From Massilia arenae (GTDB lineage Bacteria; Pseudomonadota; Gammaproteobacteria; Burkholderiales; Burkholderiaceae_D), in assembly GCF_008014745.1 (NCBI RefSeq), contig NZ_VPFD01000003.1, positions 207,627 to 271,626 of the forward strand: 64,000 nucleotides of DNA, read 5' to 3'. The position numbers and the translations under genes were made by a program. The notes beneath the pieces were generated by a model, which saw nothing but the letters and a program-made list of their open reading frames with translations, had not been told where the DNA came from and did not search any database. This document shows positions 18,901-26,821 of the stretch, in pieces; the stretch's first letter is position 1; every line of letters begins with the position of its first letter.

Positions 18901-20133
18901 CCGACCTCGGTGTGCCTGAACTGGATCGACGAGGCCGCGCGCTTCGCACCGACCTTGAAACTGCACCTGTTCGGCCCCGGCGAGCGCGCTGCGACGATCG
19001 ACAACGCCGGGCCGTTCGACGTGGTCGTGGTCAGCTATGGCCTGCTGCAGCTGGAAGCGGCGCGCTTCAAGGGCCGGCGCTGGCGCAGCATCGTGCTCGA
19101 CGAGGCGCAGGCGGTCAAGAATATGCACACCAAGCGCTCGCAGGCGGTGATGGCGCTGCAGGGGGACTTCCGCATGGCAGCCACCGGCACGCCGCTGGAA
19201 AACCACCTGGGAGAATTGTGGAACCTGTTCCGCTTCATCAATCCGGGCCTGCTGGGCAGCGCCGACCAGTTCCAGCTGCGCTTTGCCGGCCCGATCGAGA
19301 AAGCCCAGGACAAGCGCGCCGAGGCCGGAGCTAGATCCCGCCTGCGGCGCCTGACCGCGCCCTTCATCCTGCGCCGCACCAAGGCGCAAGTGCTGTCCGA
19401 GCTGCCGCCGCGCACCGAGATCGTGGTCCCGGTGGAACTGAGCGCCGAAGAAAACGCGCTGTATGAATCGCTGCGCCGCCAGGCCCTCGACAAGCTGGCC
19501 GCACTCGAAGCGCCGGAGGGCCAGAAGGCGATCGAGATCCTGGCCGAGATGATGCGGCTGCGCCGCGCCTGCTGCAATCCCGAACTGGTGGCGCCCGGCG
19601 CCGGCATCGCCAGCAGCAAGCTGGCGACGTTTGCGCGCCTGACCACCGACCTGCTCGAGAACCGGCACAAGGTGCTGGTGTTCAGCCAGTTCGTCGACCA
19701 CCTGACCCTGATCCGCCAGTATCTCGACGCGCAGGGCATCGCCTACCAGTACCTGGACGGATCGACGCCGATCCAGGAACGCAAGCGCCGCGTGGATGCC
19801 TTCCAGGCCGGCGAGGGTGACCTGTTCCTCATCAGCCTGAAGGCGGGCGGCGTCGGCATCAACCTGACGGCGGCCGACTACGTGATCCACATGGACCCGT
19901 GGTGGAACCCGGCGGTCGAGGACCAGGCGTCGGATCGCGCTCACCGCATGGGCCAGCAGCGGCCGGTGACCATCTACCGCCTGGTGGCGCGCGGCACGAT
20001 CGAGGAAGGCATCGTCGACCTGCACCGCCACAAGCGCGACCTGGCCGACAGCCTGCTCGAAGGGACCGAGATGGCGGCGCGCATGTCGCCGGGGGATATG
20101 CTGGAGATGCTGCGAAGCGGCTTGGGGCACTGA
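15997..20133 (+). CDS. Large SNF2-type DEAD/DEAH-box ATPase
   Basis: 1378 residues. The C-terminal ~450 residues form a SNF2 ATPase: ADDMGLGKTLQALALL (near 941), TSVCLNW, LDEAQAVKN (near 1033), ATGTPLENHLGELWNLF, then the helicase-C part FSQFVDHLTLIRQYL and DPWWNPAVEDQASDRAHRMGQ (near 1301). The ~900 residues before it are long, charged and mostly helical, with no domain I can name; they replace the zinc-finger SWIM region common in bacterial SNF2 proteins. The role is probably ATP-driven remodelling of protein-DNA or transcription complexes, an inference from the family (RapA/HepA relatives). The start ATG overlaps the S9 peptidase stop by one base. Confidence 0.9.
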   Translation: MMEDVNARLAACTAEERALLVVLAIAGEPMGRQRILEHMRALGVALPLAQWADELARLRERGLVVDMSERGVGIAPDLAWPVLDAALDDGLFDNVAGAYAQVSTVRRDWQGNLMLRTYRQGLALLRIALLTGQEHDVVSPLLDACQRCHEASYLHPLVDVCARPFAPSLMERIHPRLREGILHILVMHARSEPALAPGVREYAERLIPRSSPESPLRRSLGEHYILCGRLDDALALVSETGDSPGLFLRSVVQVLRDDSDAGLAGIDASIKQLRRETGKRKAVFDGHCAHIAMAALLRSSDPGHLKLADAWLEIETRAVQRADNAVWFQLGMLHEIQRGTVDAALFGTRSWEMSLEPTVFRALIHHWLALPSLNAQGARLEDMLLQSEAAGFDLWSAQLAGVLAQMGQAGHLAHEQRASELRRKHRLPDMTGWFAREEPWERQLNALINLQPAANVENVRESRLVWLIRYDPHLGVQELEPREQKRDAQGGWSRGRAMGLKRLAEEGAQLDFLTAQDLQAVNAIAGRRYYAGSGIRFELEVHKALAALVGHPLLFWMESPGTRVELLPGEPELLVKKTGDKVSIVLNPPVEDNVGEVVVTRETPTRLRLVHIRDEHRRIAAIVGEGLTVPMEAERRVLRAIGAVSSIVTVQSDIGASSSDIETVPADPRLHVLLRPYQHGMRMQLLVRPLPGGAYYGPGEGAANVIADVDGIRTEAQRDLNAEREAERQLIGACQALEHAEPDHGEWLLGQPLLALELVDQLRALDGESIVVAWPEGEKFRVTRKATTKSVRVQIRRERDWFAASGDVVIDEGRVMNLRTLLEKLQESGSRFVALGENEYLALSDELHRRLTELGAYGELHGDGIRTHALASFALDELARDAGHVDADKAWQGHLERMADNAAYLPELPSTLQAELRDYQVDGFQWLARLAHWGVGACLADDMGLGKTLQALALLLTRAKDGPALVVAPTSVCLNWIDEAARFAPTLKLHLFGPGERAATIDNAGPFDVVVVSYGLLQLEAARFKGRRWRSIVLDEAQAVKNMHTKRSQAVMALQGDFRMAATGTPLENHLGELWNLFRFINPGLLGSADQFQLRFAGPIEKAQDKRAEAGARSRLRRLTAPFILRRTKAQVLSELPPRTEIVVPVELSAEENALYESLRRQALDKLAALEAPEGQKAIEILAEMMRLRRACCNPELVAPGAGIASSKLATFARLTTDLLENRHKVLVFSQFVDHLTLIRQYLDAQGIAYQYLDGSTPIQERKRRVDAFQAGEGDLFLISLKAGGVGINLTAADYVIHMDPWWNPAVEDQASDRAHRMGQQRPVTIYRLVARGTIEEGIVDLHRHKRDLADSLLEGTEMAARMSPGDMLEMLRSGLGH

Positions 20134-20271
20134 TTTATCAAAACCTCAATGTTGGCATTGATGCGTGTCGGAATGTTTCAACTGCCCGCAAATGATGCAA
20201 TTAGTGCTAATCTGCACGCCTTCACGCCTGTGCGCATCCAGGCATCTCCTTAGTTACGGGACTGAATAACG

Positions 20272-22158
20272 ATGATGAAAACGAAAATCGCGCTGGCAGC
20301 CTTGCTGGCGTGTTTCGCACTGACGCCGGCCATCGCCGCCACCTCCAAGCCAGCCAAGGGCAAGGCCAAATCCTCGAAGGTCGTCAAGAAGAAGACTTCC
20401 AGCAAGGGCAAGAAGGCCCTGGTGGGCGCTGCTGCCGTCGGCGCCGGCGCTGCCGCTGCGGGTGCCGCCAGCGCGAACGCCGCCGAAGCACGCCTCGACC
20501 GCCGCATGTCGACCCTGAGCATGCAATACCTGACCGCCCTGTGGCGTGTGGATCCCGAAGGCGGCATCTATGTCGGCAAGTTCGACAACGCCGCCAACCT
20601 CACCATTCCGGACGCCGACACGCGGGCCAAGCAGCTGGCCTTCGCCAACGAATGGCTGGAAAAATTCGGCAAGCTCGATCCGAAGCAGCTGTCGCCGCGC
20701 TACCGCACCGACCTGGCCCTGCTGGTCAACAAGCTCGAGAAGGACCGCTGGCGCCTGAACACCTGGCGCGAATACGAGTGGAACCCGTCGCAGTACAACG
20801 TCGCCGCGCCGCTCGACCTGATCCTGAACACCGACTACGCCGCCAAGCCGCAGCGCCTGCGCACCATCCTCAAGCGCCTGGCCGACGTGCCGGCCTATTA
20901 CGCGGCGGCGCAGGCCTCGATCACCAAGCCGACGCGCGAGCACACCCAGCTCGCGATCGGCCAGGCGCCGGGCACGATGGCCGTGCTGGCCGACCTGGGC
21001 AAAGCGGCCCAGGAATCGATATTGACGGCGCAAGAGAAGGCGATCTTCGCCCAGCGCATCGCCAACGCCGGCAGTGCGGTGCTGGGCTTCGTCGACTTCC
21101 TGAACGGTGTCGAGCAGCGCCAGGCGGCCAGCGGCCAGGCGCGTCCCTTCCGCGCCGGCAAGGCGCTGTACGAGCAGAAGTTCGCGCTCGATATCCAGTC
21201 GTCGTCCAGCGCCGAGGAGACCTTCCGCAAGGCCCTGGTCACGCGCGAGGAACTGCTGTCGAATATGGACCGCATCTCGGACGAGCTGTGGCCGCGCTAT
21301 ATGGCGGGCGTGAACAAGCCGCAGGACCGCTTCCAGAAGATCGGCATGATGATCGACAAGCTCTCGGCCCGCCACGTCGCGCGCGAGAACTTCTTTGCCG
21401 AGATCCGGCGCCAGATCCCGCTGCTGCAGGACTGGGTGATCAAGCACGACCTGTTGACCCTGGACCCGAGCAAGCCGCTCGAAGTGCGCGAAACGCCGAT
21501 GTACCAGCGCGGCGTGGCCGGCGCCAGCATCGATGCGCCGGGCCCTTACCGCTCGAAGGACAAGACGTATTACAACGTCACGCCGATGGACAGCCTCACG
21601 CCGGAACAGGCCGAGAGCAGCCTGCGCGAGTACAACGAGTGGATCCTGCAGATCCTGAACATCCACGAGGCGATCCCAGGCCACTACGCGCAACTGGTGC
21701 ACGCCAACCGCTCGCCTTCGCTGATCAAGTCGCTGTTCGGCAATGGCGCCATGGTCGAAGGCTGGGCCGTGTATGGCGAGCGCATGATGCTCGAATCGGG
21801 CTACGGCGACAACGCGCCCGAGATGTGGCTGATGTACTCGAAGTGGAACCTGCGCAGCGTGACCAACACCATCCTCGACTACAGCGTGCATGTGAACGGC
21901 ATGGGGCAAGAGGCGGCGATCGACCTGCTCACCCGCCAGGCCTTCCAGACGCGCCAGGAAGCCGACGAAAAATGGCGCCGCGTGACCCTGACCTCGGTGC
22001 AGCTGACCAGCTACTTCAGCGGCTACCATCAGATCATGGAATTGCGCGAACGCCGCAAGCAGCAGCTGGGCGAGCGATTCAAGCTGAAGGAATTCCATGA
22101 CCAGTTCCTCAGCTACGGCAATGCGCCGGTCAAGATGATCTCGGAACTGATGCAATAA
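20272..22158 (+). CDS. DUF885 family protein (putative secreted metallopeptidase-like)
   Basis: 628 residues. A signal peptide (ALAALLACFALTPAIAA) is followed by an unusual low-complexity linker: a lysine/serine-rich stretch (about 25-47), then a small-residue glycine/alanine stretch (about 48-68). The rest matches DUF885, with the family hallmark LNIHEAIPGHYAQL near residue 462 and GWAVYGERMMLE after it; these resemble zinc-ligand motifs, so a peptidase role is often proposed but unproven. Tandem ATGs at 20272/20275 make the exact start ambiguous by one codon. It stands alone on its strand, with its own 138-bp upstream gap and a stem-loop downstream. Confidence 0.88.
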   Translation: MMKTKIALAALLACFALTPAIAATSKPAKGKAKSSKVVKKKTSSKGKKALVGAAAVGAGAAAAGAASANAAEARLDRRMSTLSMQYLTALWRVDPEGGIYVGKFDNAANLTIPDADTRAKQLAFANEWLEKFGKLDPKQLSPRYRTDLALLVNKLEKDRWRLNTWREYEWNPSQYNVAAPLDLILNTDYAAKPQRLRTILKRLADVPAYYAAAQASITKPTREHTQLAIGQAPGTMAVLADLGKAAQESILTAQEKAIFAQRIANAGSAVLGFVDFLNGVEQRQAASGQARPFRAGKALYEQKFALDIQSSSSAEETFRKALVTREELLSNMDRISDELWPRYMAGVNKPQDRFQKIGMMIDKLSARHVARENFFAEIRRQIPLLQDWVIKHDLLTLDPSKPLEVRETPMYQRGVAGASIDAPGPYRSKDKTYYNVTPMDSLTPEQAESSLREYNEWILQILNIHEAIPGHYAQLVHANRSPSLIKSLFGNGAMVEGWAVYGERMMLESGYGDNAPEMWLMYSKWNLRSVTNTILDYSVHVNGMGQEAAIDLLTRQAFQTRQEADEKWRRVTLTSVQLTSYFSGYHQIMELRERRKQQLGERFKLKEFHDQFLSYGNAPVKMISELMQ

Positions 22159-22170
22159 CCCTCTCTGCAT

Positions 22171-22193
22171 GGCCCTCATTGCCGATGAGGGCC
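22171..22193 (+). terminator. Stem-loop after the DUF885 gene
   Basis: GGCCCTCAT-TGCCG-ATGAGGGCC forms a perfect 9-bp stem 12 bases past the stop; outer TGCA/TGCA flanks could extend it. It is followed by GTGCAAAAAC rather than a U-tract, so its termination strength is uncertain. Confidence 0.55.
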
Positions 22194-22314
22194 GTGCAAA
22201 AACGCACAAGCGGCGTGCTCGCGCACCCGCTTGTACGCCACGTCTCCCGAACTATGATGAATGTGGCAGGCCGGCCCCGGCCCAGCCCACGACAATCATA
22301 TTCGGAGACACCGC

Positions 22315-23811
22315 ATGCAGCCCTTCCATCGACGAGCGGCGCAAGCCGCGATCTGCCTGGCGCTCTGTGCGCCGTTCACTTCTTCCCTCGCACAAACCCC
22401 GGTCCAGGCCGGCCCCGGCGCCTGGAGCGCCAACCAGGTCTGGGCCAACGACACCACCCACGGCGGCGCCCTGAGCGGCTACTACTACTGGCCGGCCACG
22501 CCGCCGGTCCTGGACAACAAGCGCGCGCTGGTGCTGGTGCTGCACGGCTGCGCCCAGACCGCGGGCGGCGACGTCATCAACGGCAGCGGCGACGCCGGCT
22601 ACAACTGGAAGGCGGTGGCGGACAAATATGGCGCGGTGATCCTGGCGCCGAACGCCACCGGCAACGTCTACGGCACCCACTGCTGGGACTGGGCCGCCAC
22701 CAACCGCAGCCGCTCCTATGGCCACACCGCGGTGCTGCTCGACCTGATCAACCGCTTCCTCTCCAACCCCCAGTACGCGATCGATCCGAAACAGGTGTAC
22801 GTGGCCGGCCTGTCCTCGGGCGGCGCCAAGGCTATGGTGCTGGGCTGCACCGCGCCCGAAGTCTTCGCCGGCCTGGGCCTCTCCGCCGCCCCGCCGCCGG
22901 GCGTGACCACCGGCCAGATCTCGATCGTCCCTTCCGGCTATACGGCGACTACCGCCGCCAATGCCTGCCGCGCGATGGCCGGGACCACGCTCGACCATTT
23001 CACGACCCAGGTCACGGGCGTGATCTGGGGCACGAGCGACTACACGGTGGCGCAAGCCTATGGTCCACTGGATGCCGCCGCCATGCGCCAGGTGTATGGC
23101 GGCGCGTGGACGCAAGGCGCAGCGGTGACCGTGCCGGGCAGCGGCAGCAATGTGGAATATACGGACGCCAACGGCAAGGTGCGCACGTCGCAGGTCACGG
23201 TGACGGGCCTGGCCCACGCCTGGCCGGCAGGCACCGGCGGCCAGAACGCCAACTACGTGAACGCGACCCGCGTGAACTACCCGGCCTTCATCATGGATTT
23301 CTGGTTCAACAAGAACCTGCGGGTGGAGCAGGCGCCGGCGCCAGTCATGGCCTCGTGCAGCGCCAGCGTGTCGGGGTCGACGGTCACGGTGAACGGCGCC
23401 GCCAGTTTCGCCGAAGGGTCGATCGCCGGCTACCGGGTGCTGCTCAATGGCCCGTCGCCGGTCGACGACCCCGCGGCCGGCAGCGGCGCTGCGTTCAGCA
23501 AGGCCTATGCGAACCGCGCCGACGGCAGCTATGGCGGCAGCGTGACGGCCATCGGCAATAACGGACAAACGTCGAATGCCTGCGCCATCCCCGCCTTCCA
23601 GGTGGGCGCCGGCACGCCGCCGCCGGTGTTCACCTGCACGACCAGCCTGGCCAGCAACTACGCCCATGTGCAGGCGGGTCGTGCCCACGTGAGCGGCGGC
23701 TATGCGCTGGCCAACGGCTCAGACCAGAACATGGGGCTATACAACACCTTCTTCACCAGCACGCTGGCGCAGACGGCGCAGGGGTATTACATCGTGGGGA
23801 GTTGTCCGTAA
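22315..23811 (+). CDS. Extracellular PHB depolymerase-family esterase
   Basis: 498 residues with a signal peptide (MQPFHRRAAQAAICLALCA...SLAQ). The catalytic domain (about 30-340) shows the oxyanion/HGCAQT region (His77), the lipase box GLSSG (Ser167), an aspartate in IWGTSDYTVAQ and a histidine in GLAHAWPAG, as in type 1 depolymerases. The role is hydrolysis of external short-chain polyhydroxyalkanoate or a related polyester. The C-terminal ~150 residues hold a fibronectin/PKD-like beta segment (SCSASVSGSTVTVNGAAS...) and a last ~50-residue Cys-containing module (TCTTSLASNYAHVQAGRA) probably used for substrate binding. The start is set by GGAG 7 bases upstream. Confidence 0.9.
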   Translation: MQPFHRRAAQAAICLALCAPFTSSLAQTPVQAGPGAWSANQVWANDTTHGGALSGYYYWPATPPVLDNKRALVLVLHGCAQTAGGDVINGSGDAGYNWKAVADKYGAVILAPNATGNVYGTHCWDWAATNRSRSYGHTAVLLDLINRFLSNPQYAIDPKQVYVAGLSSGGAKAMVLGCTAPEVFAGLGLSAAPPPGVTTGQISIVPSGYTATTAANACRAMAGTTLDHFTTQVTGVIWGTSDYTVAQAYGPLDAAAMRQVYGGAWTQGAAVTVPGSGSNVEYTDANGKVRTSQVTVTGLAHAWPAGTGGQNANYVNATRVNYPAFIMDFWFNKNLRVEQAPAPVMASCSASVSGSTVTVNGAASFAEGSIAGYRVLLNGPSPVDDPAAGSGAAFSKAYANRADGSYGGSVTAIGNNGQTSNACAIPAFQVGAGTPPPVFTCTTSLASNYAHVQAGRAHVSGGYALANGSDQNMGLYNTFFTSTLAQTAQGYYIVGSCP

Positions 23812-23828
23812 CGCCGGGGAGACGAGAA

Positions 23829-23882
23829 AACTTGGGTTCCCGCCTCCGCGGGAAGTCATTACCTCCAGTGGAGGTAATGACG
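23829..23882. repeat. Composite hairpin repeat, copy 1
   Basis: A 54-base unit of two adjacent hairpins: TTCCCGCCTCCGCGGGAA, then GTCATTACCTCCA-G-TGGAGGTAATGAC (13-bp arms, 23855-23881). A near-identical copy lies at 57569-57622. It fills the convergent gap between the PHB depolymerase and tatC, ending one base before the tatC stop, and could act as a two-way terminator. Confidence 0.85.
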
Positions 23883-24638
23883 TTACGCGGTTTCTTCCGG
23901 CGCGCGGGTGGCGCGCGCGAACATCGGCGCCACCAGCAGGCCCAGCTCGTAGAGCAGGCACATCGGGATGGCCAGGGCCAGCTGGCTGACCACGTCCGGC
24001 GGGGTGACGATGGCGGCGATGACGAAGGCGCCGACGATCACGTAGGAACGCACCGCGCGCAGCTTCTCGAGGCTGACCACGCCCATGCGCACCAGGATCA
24101 CGACCACCACCGGCACCTCGAACGAGGCGCCGAAGGCCAGGCACATAGACATCACGAAATCGAGGTAGTTTTCGATATCGGGCATGACCGCGATCGAGGT
24201 CGGCGCGAATTCGCCGATGAAGTGGAACACGCGGCCGAACACGAAGAAGTAGCAGAACGCCACGCCGGCGATGAACAGCATCGAGGACGAGATCACCAGC
24301 GGCAGCACCAGGCGCTTTTCGTGAGCATACAGGCCGGGCGCGATGAAGGCCCAGGCCTGGTAGAACACCCAGGGCAGCGCCAGGATGAAGGACAGCAGCA
24401 GGGTGACTTTCATCGGCACCAGGAACGGCGAGATGACGCCGGTGGCGATCATGGTCGAGCCAGGCGGCATCGAGGCGATCATCGGCGCGGCGATCAGGTC
24501 GTAGATGTGGGACGGCCCCGGCCACGCCATCAGCACGGCGCATACGATCGCGATCCCGATCGAGGCCTTGACCAGGCGGTCACGCAGCTCGACCAGGTGC
24601 GAGATGAAGGTGTCTTCGCCGGCGGCTTGCTCTGTCAT
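23883..24638 (-). CDS. tatC: Sec-independent protein translocase subunit TatC
   Basis: 251 residues with six predicted membrane segments. The N-terminus carries the family pattern TFISHLVELRDRLVKA (E. coli: LITHLIELRKRLL) that binds the twin-arginine signal. FYQAWAFIAPGLYAHEKR and SFEVPVVVVILVRMG are further TatC signatures. TatC forms the receptor complex with TatB in the inner membrane. It starts directly after the tatB stop, in the tatA-tatB-tatC order, downstream of hinT. Confidence 0.97.
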   Translation of the reverse strand: MTEQAAGEDTFISHLVELRDRLVKASIGIAIVCAVLMAWPGPSHIYDLIAAPMIASMPPGSTMIATGVISPFLVPMKVTLLLSFILALPWVFYQAWAFIAPGLYAHEKRLVLPLVISSSMLFIAGVAFCYFFVFGRVFHFIGEFAPTSIAVMPDIENYLDFVMSMCLAFGASFEVPVVVVILVRMGVVSLEKLRAVRSYVIVGAFVIAAIVTPPDVVSQLALAIPMCLLYELGLLVAPMFARATRAPEETA

Positions 24639-25160
24639 TTAGAAGAAAGAAGAATTGGATTTGCTGGCGCTGCCGGGGCGGAACTTGCGCACCCGGGCGG
24701 CGCCCGACATCACATGGCGCTTGGTGCCATGGCGGTTCTTGTACCAGGCCGGCACGCTCGAGGTGCGCACCAGCTTCTTGCGGCGGAAGTCCCTGGCCTT
24801 GCGGTCGATGTCGGCCACGGTCGGCGCGATCGTGTTGCCGGCGTCGTGGGACGCGCGGCCATCCCACAGGGCCTCGACCTCGTCGACGTGGCTGGTGACG
24901 GACGACTCGAAATCGCTGGTGGCCGATTCGACCTCGCTCTTGAACGATTGCGCTTTCTCCTGCACTTCCTTGTGCAGGTTGCGCAGCTCGTCGAGCTCGA
25001 TCTCGCGGCTGACCTCGGACTTCACGTCGTGCAGGTAGCGCTGGGCACGGCCGTACAGCGTCCCGGCCATGCGCGCCACCTTGGGCAGCTTTTCAGGGCC
25101 GATCACGATCAGGGCGACCACGCCGATGATCGCGATTTTCGACAGTCCAAGATCGATCAT
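24639..25160 (-). CDS. tatB: Sec-independent protein translocase subunit TatB
   Basis: 173 residues. A single N-terminal membrane helix (MIDLGLSKIAIIGVVALIVIGP) is followed by the hinge GPEKLP, an amphipathic helix and a long charged cytoplasmic tail. The residue E8 of E. coli TatB is replaced here by S7-K8, but GPEKLPKVAR is diagnostic. TatB bridges TatC and substrate. The tail after residue 110 is basic (DRKARDFRRKKLVRT) and longer than strictly needed, as in other beta-proteobacteria. It is 12 bases from tatA. Confidence 0.95.
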   Translation of the reverse strand: MIDLGLSKIAIIGVVALIVIGPEKLPKVARMAGTLYGRAQRYLHDVKSEVSREIELDELRNLHKEVQEKAQSFKSEVESATSDFESSVTSHVDEVEALWDGRASHDAGNTIAPTVADIDRKARDFRRKKLVRTSSVPAWYKNRHGTKRHVMSGAARVRKFRPGSASKSNSSFF

Positions 25161-25172
25161 TGGGACTGCGCG

Positions 25173-25418
25173 TTACAGGCGGGTCTTGTCGCGGGCTTCC
25201 ACGTCGATGGTCGACTTGTCGGCCACCTGCTGGGTCGGCTGGGCTGGCGCCGCCGGATTCGCTTCTGCAGCTTTCTCTTCGTCGCCCTTCACGCCGTCCT
25301 TGAAGCCCTTGACGGCCTTGCCGAGGTCCGAACCCATATTGCCGATCTTCTTGGTGCCGAAGATCAGCATCACGACCACCAGCACGATGACCCAGTGCCA
25401 AATACTCAAACCACCCAT
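25173..25418 (-). CDS. tatA: Sec-independent protein translocase subunit TatA
   Basis: 81 residues: a short membrane helix ([18 protein letters not shown]), then the amphipathic helix with [19 protein letters not shown] and an acidic/proline-rich tail. This is the TatA pattern (FGTKKL.. hinge). TatA oligomers form the passage for folded proteins. AGGAGAA before the ATG is a good ribosome site. The gene is first of tatABC and is 104 bases from hinT. Confidence 0.97.
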   Translation of the reverse strand: MGGLSIWHWVIVLVVVMLIFGTKKIGNMGSDLGKAVKGFKDGVKGDEEKAAEANPAAPAQPTQQVADKSTIDVEARDKTRL

Positions 25419-25433
25419 GTTATTCTCCTAGCA

Positions 25434-25447
25434 AGGCGCATGCGCCT
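25434..25447 (-). promoter_or_regulatory. Palindrome in the tatA leader
   Basis: AGGCGCATGCGCCT is a perfect 14-bp palindrome 15 bases upstream of the tatA ATG, just before its ribosome site. A T6 run precedes it on the coding strand, so it is not a normal terminator for hinT. It may be a leader hairpin or operator. Confidence 0.35.
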
Positions 25448-25522
25448 AAAAAATCGGGGAAAGCGTCTACCTCAGTATACGCGATGCGGGAGCACTCTGC
25501 CCCCTTGAAACTTAGTCCTGGC

Positions 25523-25897
25523 TTATAAGCCCAGTCCGCGCCACGGACGCGGACCGCCGTACATATGCAGGTGCAGGTGATATACCTCCTGCCCGCCGTC
25601 CGGACCGGTATTGATCAGCGTCTTGAAGCCGCCGTTCGGCTTGCCGTCGGCGCCGGTCTTGACGTCAATACCATTCTCTTTTGCAAGTTTCGGCGCCAGC
25701 GCCAGCATCTTGCCCAGCACCGACGCGTGTTCCTCGGTGCAGTCGGACAAGGTGGACACGTGCTGCTTCGGAATCACCAGCAGGTGCACCGGCGCCGCCG
25801 GGTTGATGTCCTTGAATGCCAGCACGTCCTCGTCTTCATAGACGACGGCGGCCGGAATCTGCTTGGCGACGATCTTGCAAAAAATGCAGTTATCCAT
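25523..25897 (-). CDS. hinT: HIT family purine nucleoside phosphoramidase
   Basis: 124 residues. CIFCKIVAKQIPA opens the protein and the histidine triad YHLHLHMYGG (His107, His109, His111) lies near the C-terminus, with NGGFKTLINTGPDGGQEV before it, all HinT signatures. HinT hydrolyses AMP-lysine or AMP-amino-acid conjugates. The protein ends PRPWRGLGL rather than RPLG-W as in E. coli HinT. In this block it sits between hisE and tatA, a common beta-proteobacterial order. Confidence 0.93.
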   Translation of the reverse strand: MDNCIFCKIVAKQIPAAVVYEDEDVLAFKDINPAAPVHLLVIPKQHVSTLSDCTEEHASVLGKMLALAPKLAKENGIDVKTGADGKPNGGFKTLINTGPDGGQEVYHLHLHMYGGPRPWRGLGL

Positions 25898-26026
25898 CTT
25901 GTCTCCAGATTATTACAACATTTCAAGGACTTACAGGCCCGTGAAGCCGAGGCATCGTATCAGCGCCCCATGACATCGGTATGACTCTCAGTCCCCGATT
26001 ATGACACCGGAAGGGGCGCCACGCAC

Positions 26027-26044
26027 AGTGAGCAGGTGCTCACT
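26027..26044. promoter_or_regulatory. Dyad between hisE and hinT
   Basis: AGTGAGCA-GG-TGCTCACT, 8-bp arms, 19 bases past the hisE stop and 130 bases upstream of hinT. No U-tract follows. It may be an operator for hinT-tat transcription or a his 3' hairpin. Confidence 0.35.
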
Positions 26045-26063
26045 TGCGAAGCCTGGGAACTAT

Positions 26064-26402
26064 TTATTCCTTGCGTGCTGCTTTTTCATCAATACCGGAC
26101 ACGCCTTCGCGCCGCGCCAGCTCGTCCAGCACTTGTTGCGGCGTGAGGTCGAACTTGGCCAGCAACACCATCGAATGGAACCACAGGTCGGCGCATTCAT
26201 ACAGCACCTTCGATGGATCGTTCGCGACGCGCGCATCCTTGGCGGCCATCACCAGCTCGGTGGCTTCCTCGCCGATCTTCTTGAGGATGGCGTCGTCGCC
26301 CTTGGCGAACAGCTTGGCGACATAGGAAGTCGCGGGGTCGCCGCCGTGCTCGGGCTTGCGCGATTCGATCACGGCCGCGACACGGGCCAGGGTAACGCTC
26401 AT
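26064..26402 (-). CDS. hisE: Phosphoribosyl-ATP pyrophosphatase
   Basis: 112 residues ([21 protein letters not shown]...). The MazG-like core [30 protein letters not shown] carries the acidic metal-binding residues. It performs step 2 of histidine synthesis (PRATP to PRAMP plus PPi). The ATG overlaps the hisI stop (ATGA), so the two activities are on separate but translationally coupled proteins, unlike the fused HisIE of enterics. Confidence 0.96.
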   Translation of the reverse strand: MSVTLARVAAVIESRKPEHGGDPATSYVAKLFAKGDDAILKKIGEEATELVMAAKDARVANDPSKVLYECADLWFHSMVLLAKFDLTPQQVLDELARREGVSGIDEKAARKE

Positions 26403-26812
26403 GGGGTCTTCTTCTTGTCCGGGGAATAAATGGTGTCGGGATCCTGCAGCACCGGTTCGACGCTGTGCCAGTCGCCATTGTCGTACTTCTGGAAGAAGCA
26501 GGAATGGCGGCCGGTATGGCAGGCGATGCCGCCCACCTGCTCGATCCTGAGCAGGACCACGTCTTCGTCGCAATCGAGGCGGATCTCACTCACCTTCTGG
26601 ATGTGGCCGGACTCTTCGCCCTTGTGCCACAGCTTCTTGCGCGAACGGCTCCAGTACACGGCTTCGCCCGTCTCGACGGTGCGCGTGAGCGCTTCGCGGT
26701 TCATCCAGGCGAACATCAGGATGTCGCCGGTCGCCGCTTCCTGGGCGATCACTGGCACCAGGCCGTGCTCGTCCCAGCGCACCTTGTTGAGCCACTTGGC
26801 ATTGGTAGGCAT
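26399..26812 (-). CDS. hisI: Phosphoribosyl-AMP cyclohydrolase
   Basis: 137 residues. [37 protein letters not shown] contains the family core; [13 protein letters not shown] and [11 protein letters not shown] supply the metal-binding Asp and Cys residues. It opens the adenine ring of PRAMP, step 3 of the pathway. It starts 9 bases after hisF and overlaps hisE by 4 bases. Confidence 0.97.
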   Translation of the reverse strand: MPTNAKWLNKVRWDEHGLVPVIAQEAATGDILMFAWMNREALTRTVETGEAVYWSRSRKKLWHKGEESGHIQKVSEIRLDCDEDVVLLRIEQVGGIACHTGRHSCFFQKYDNGDWHSVEPVLQDPDTIYSPDKKKTP

Positions 26813-26821
26813 GTGGCTTCC

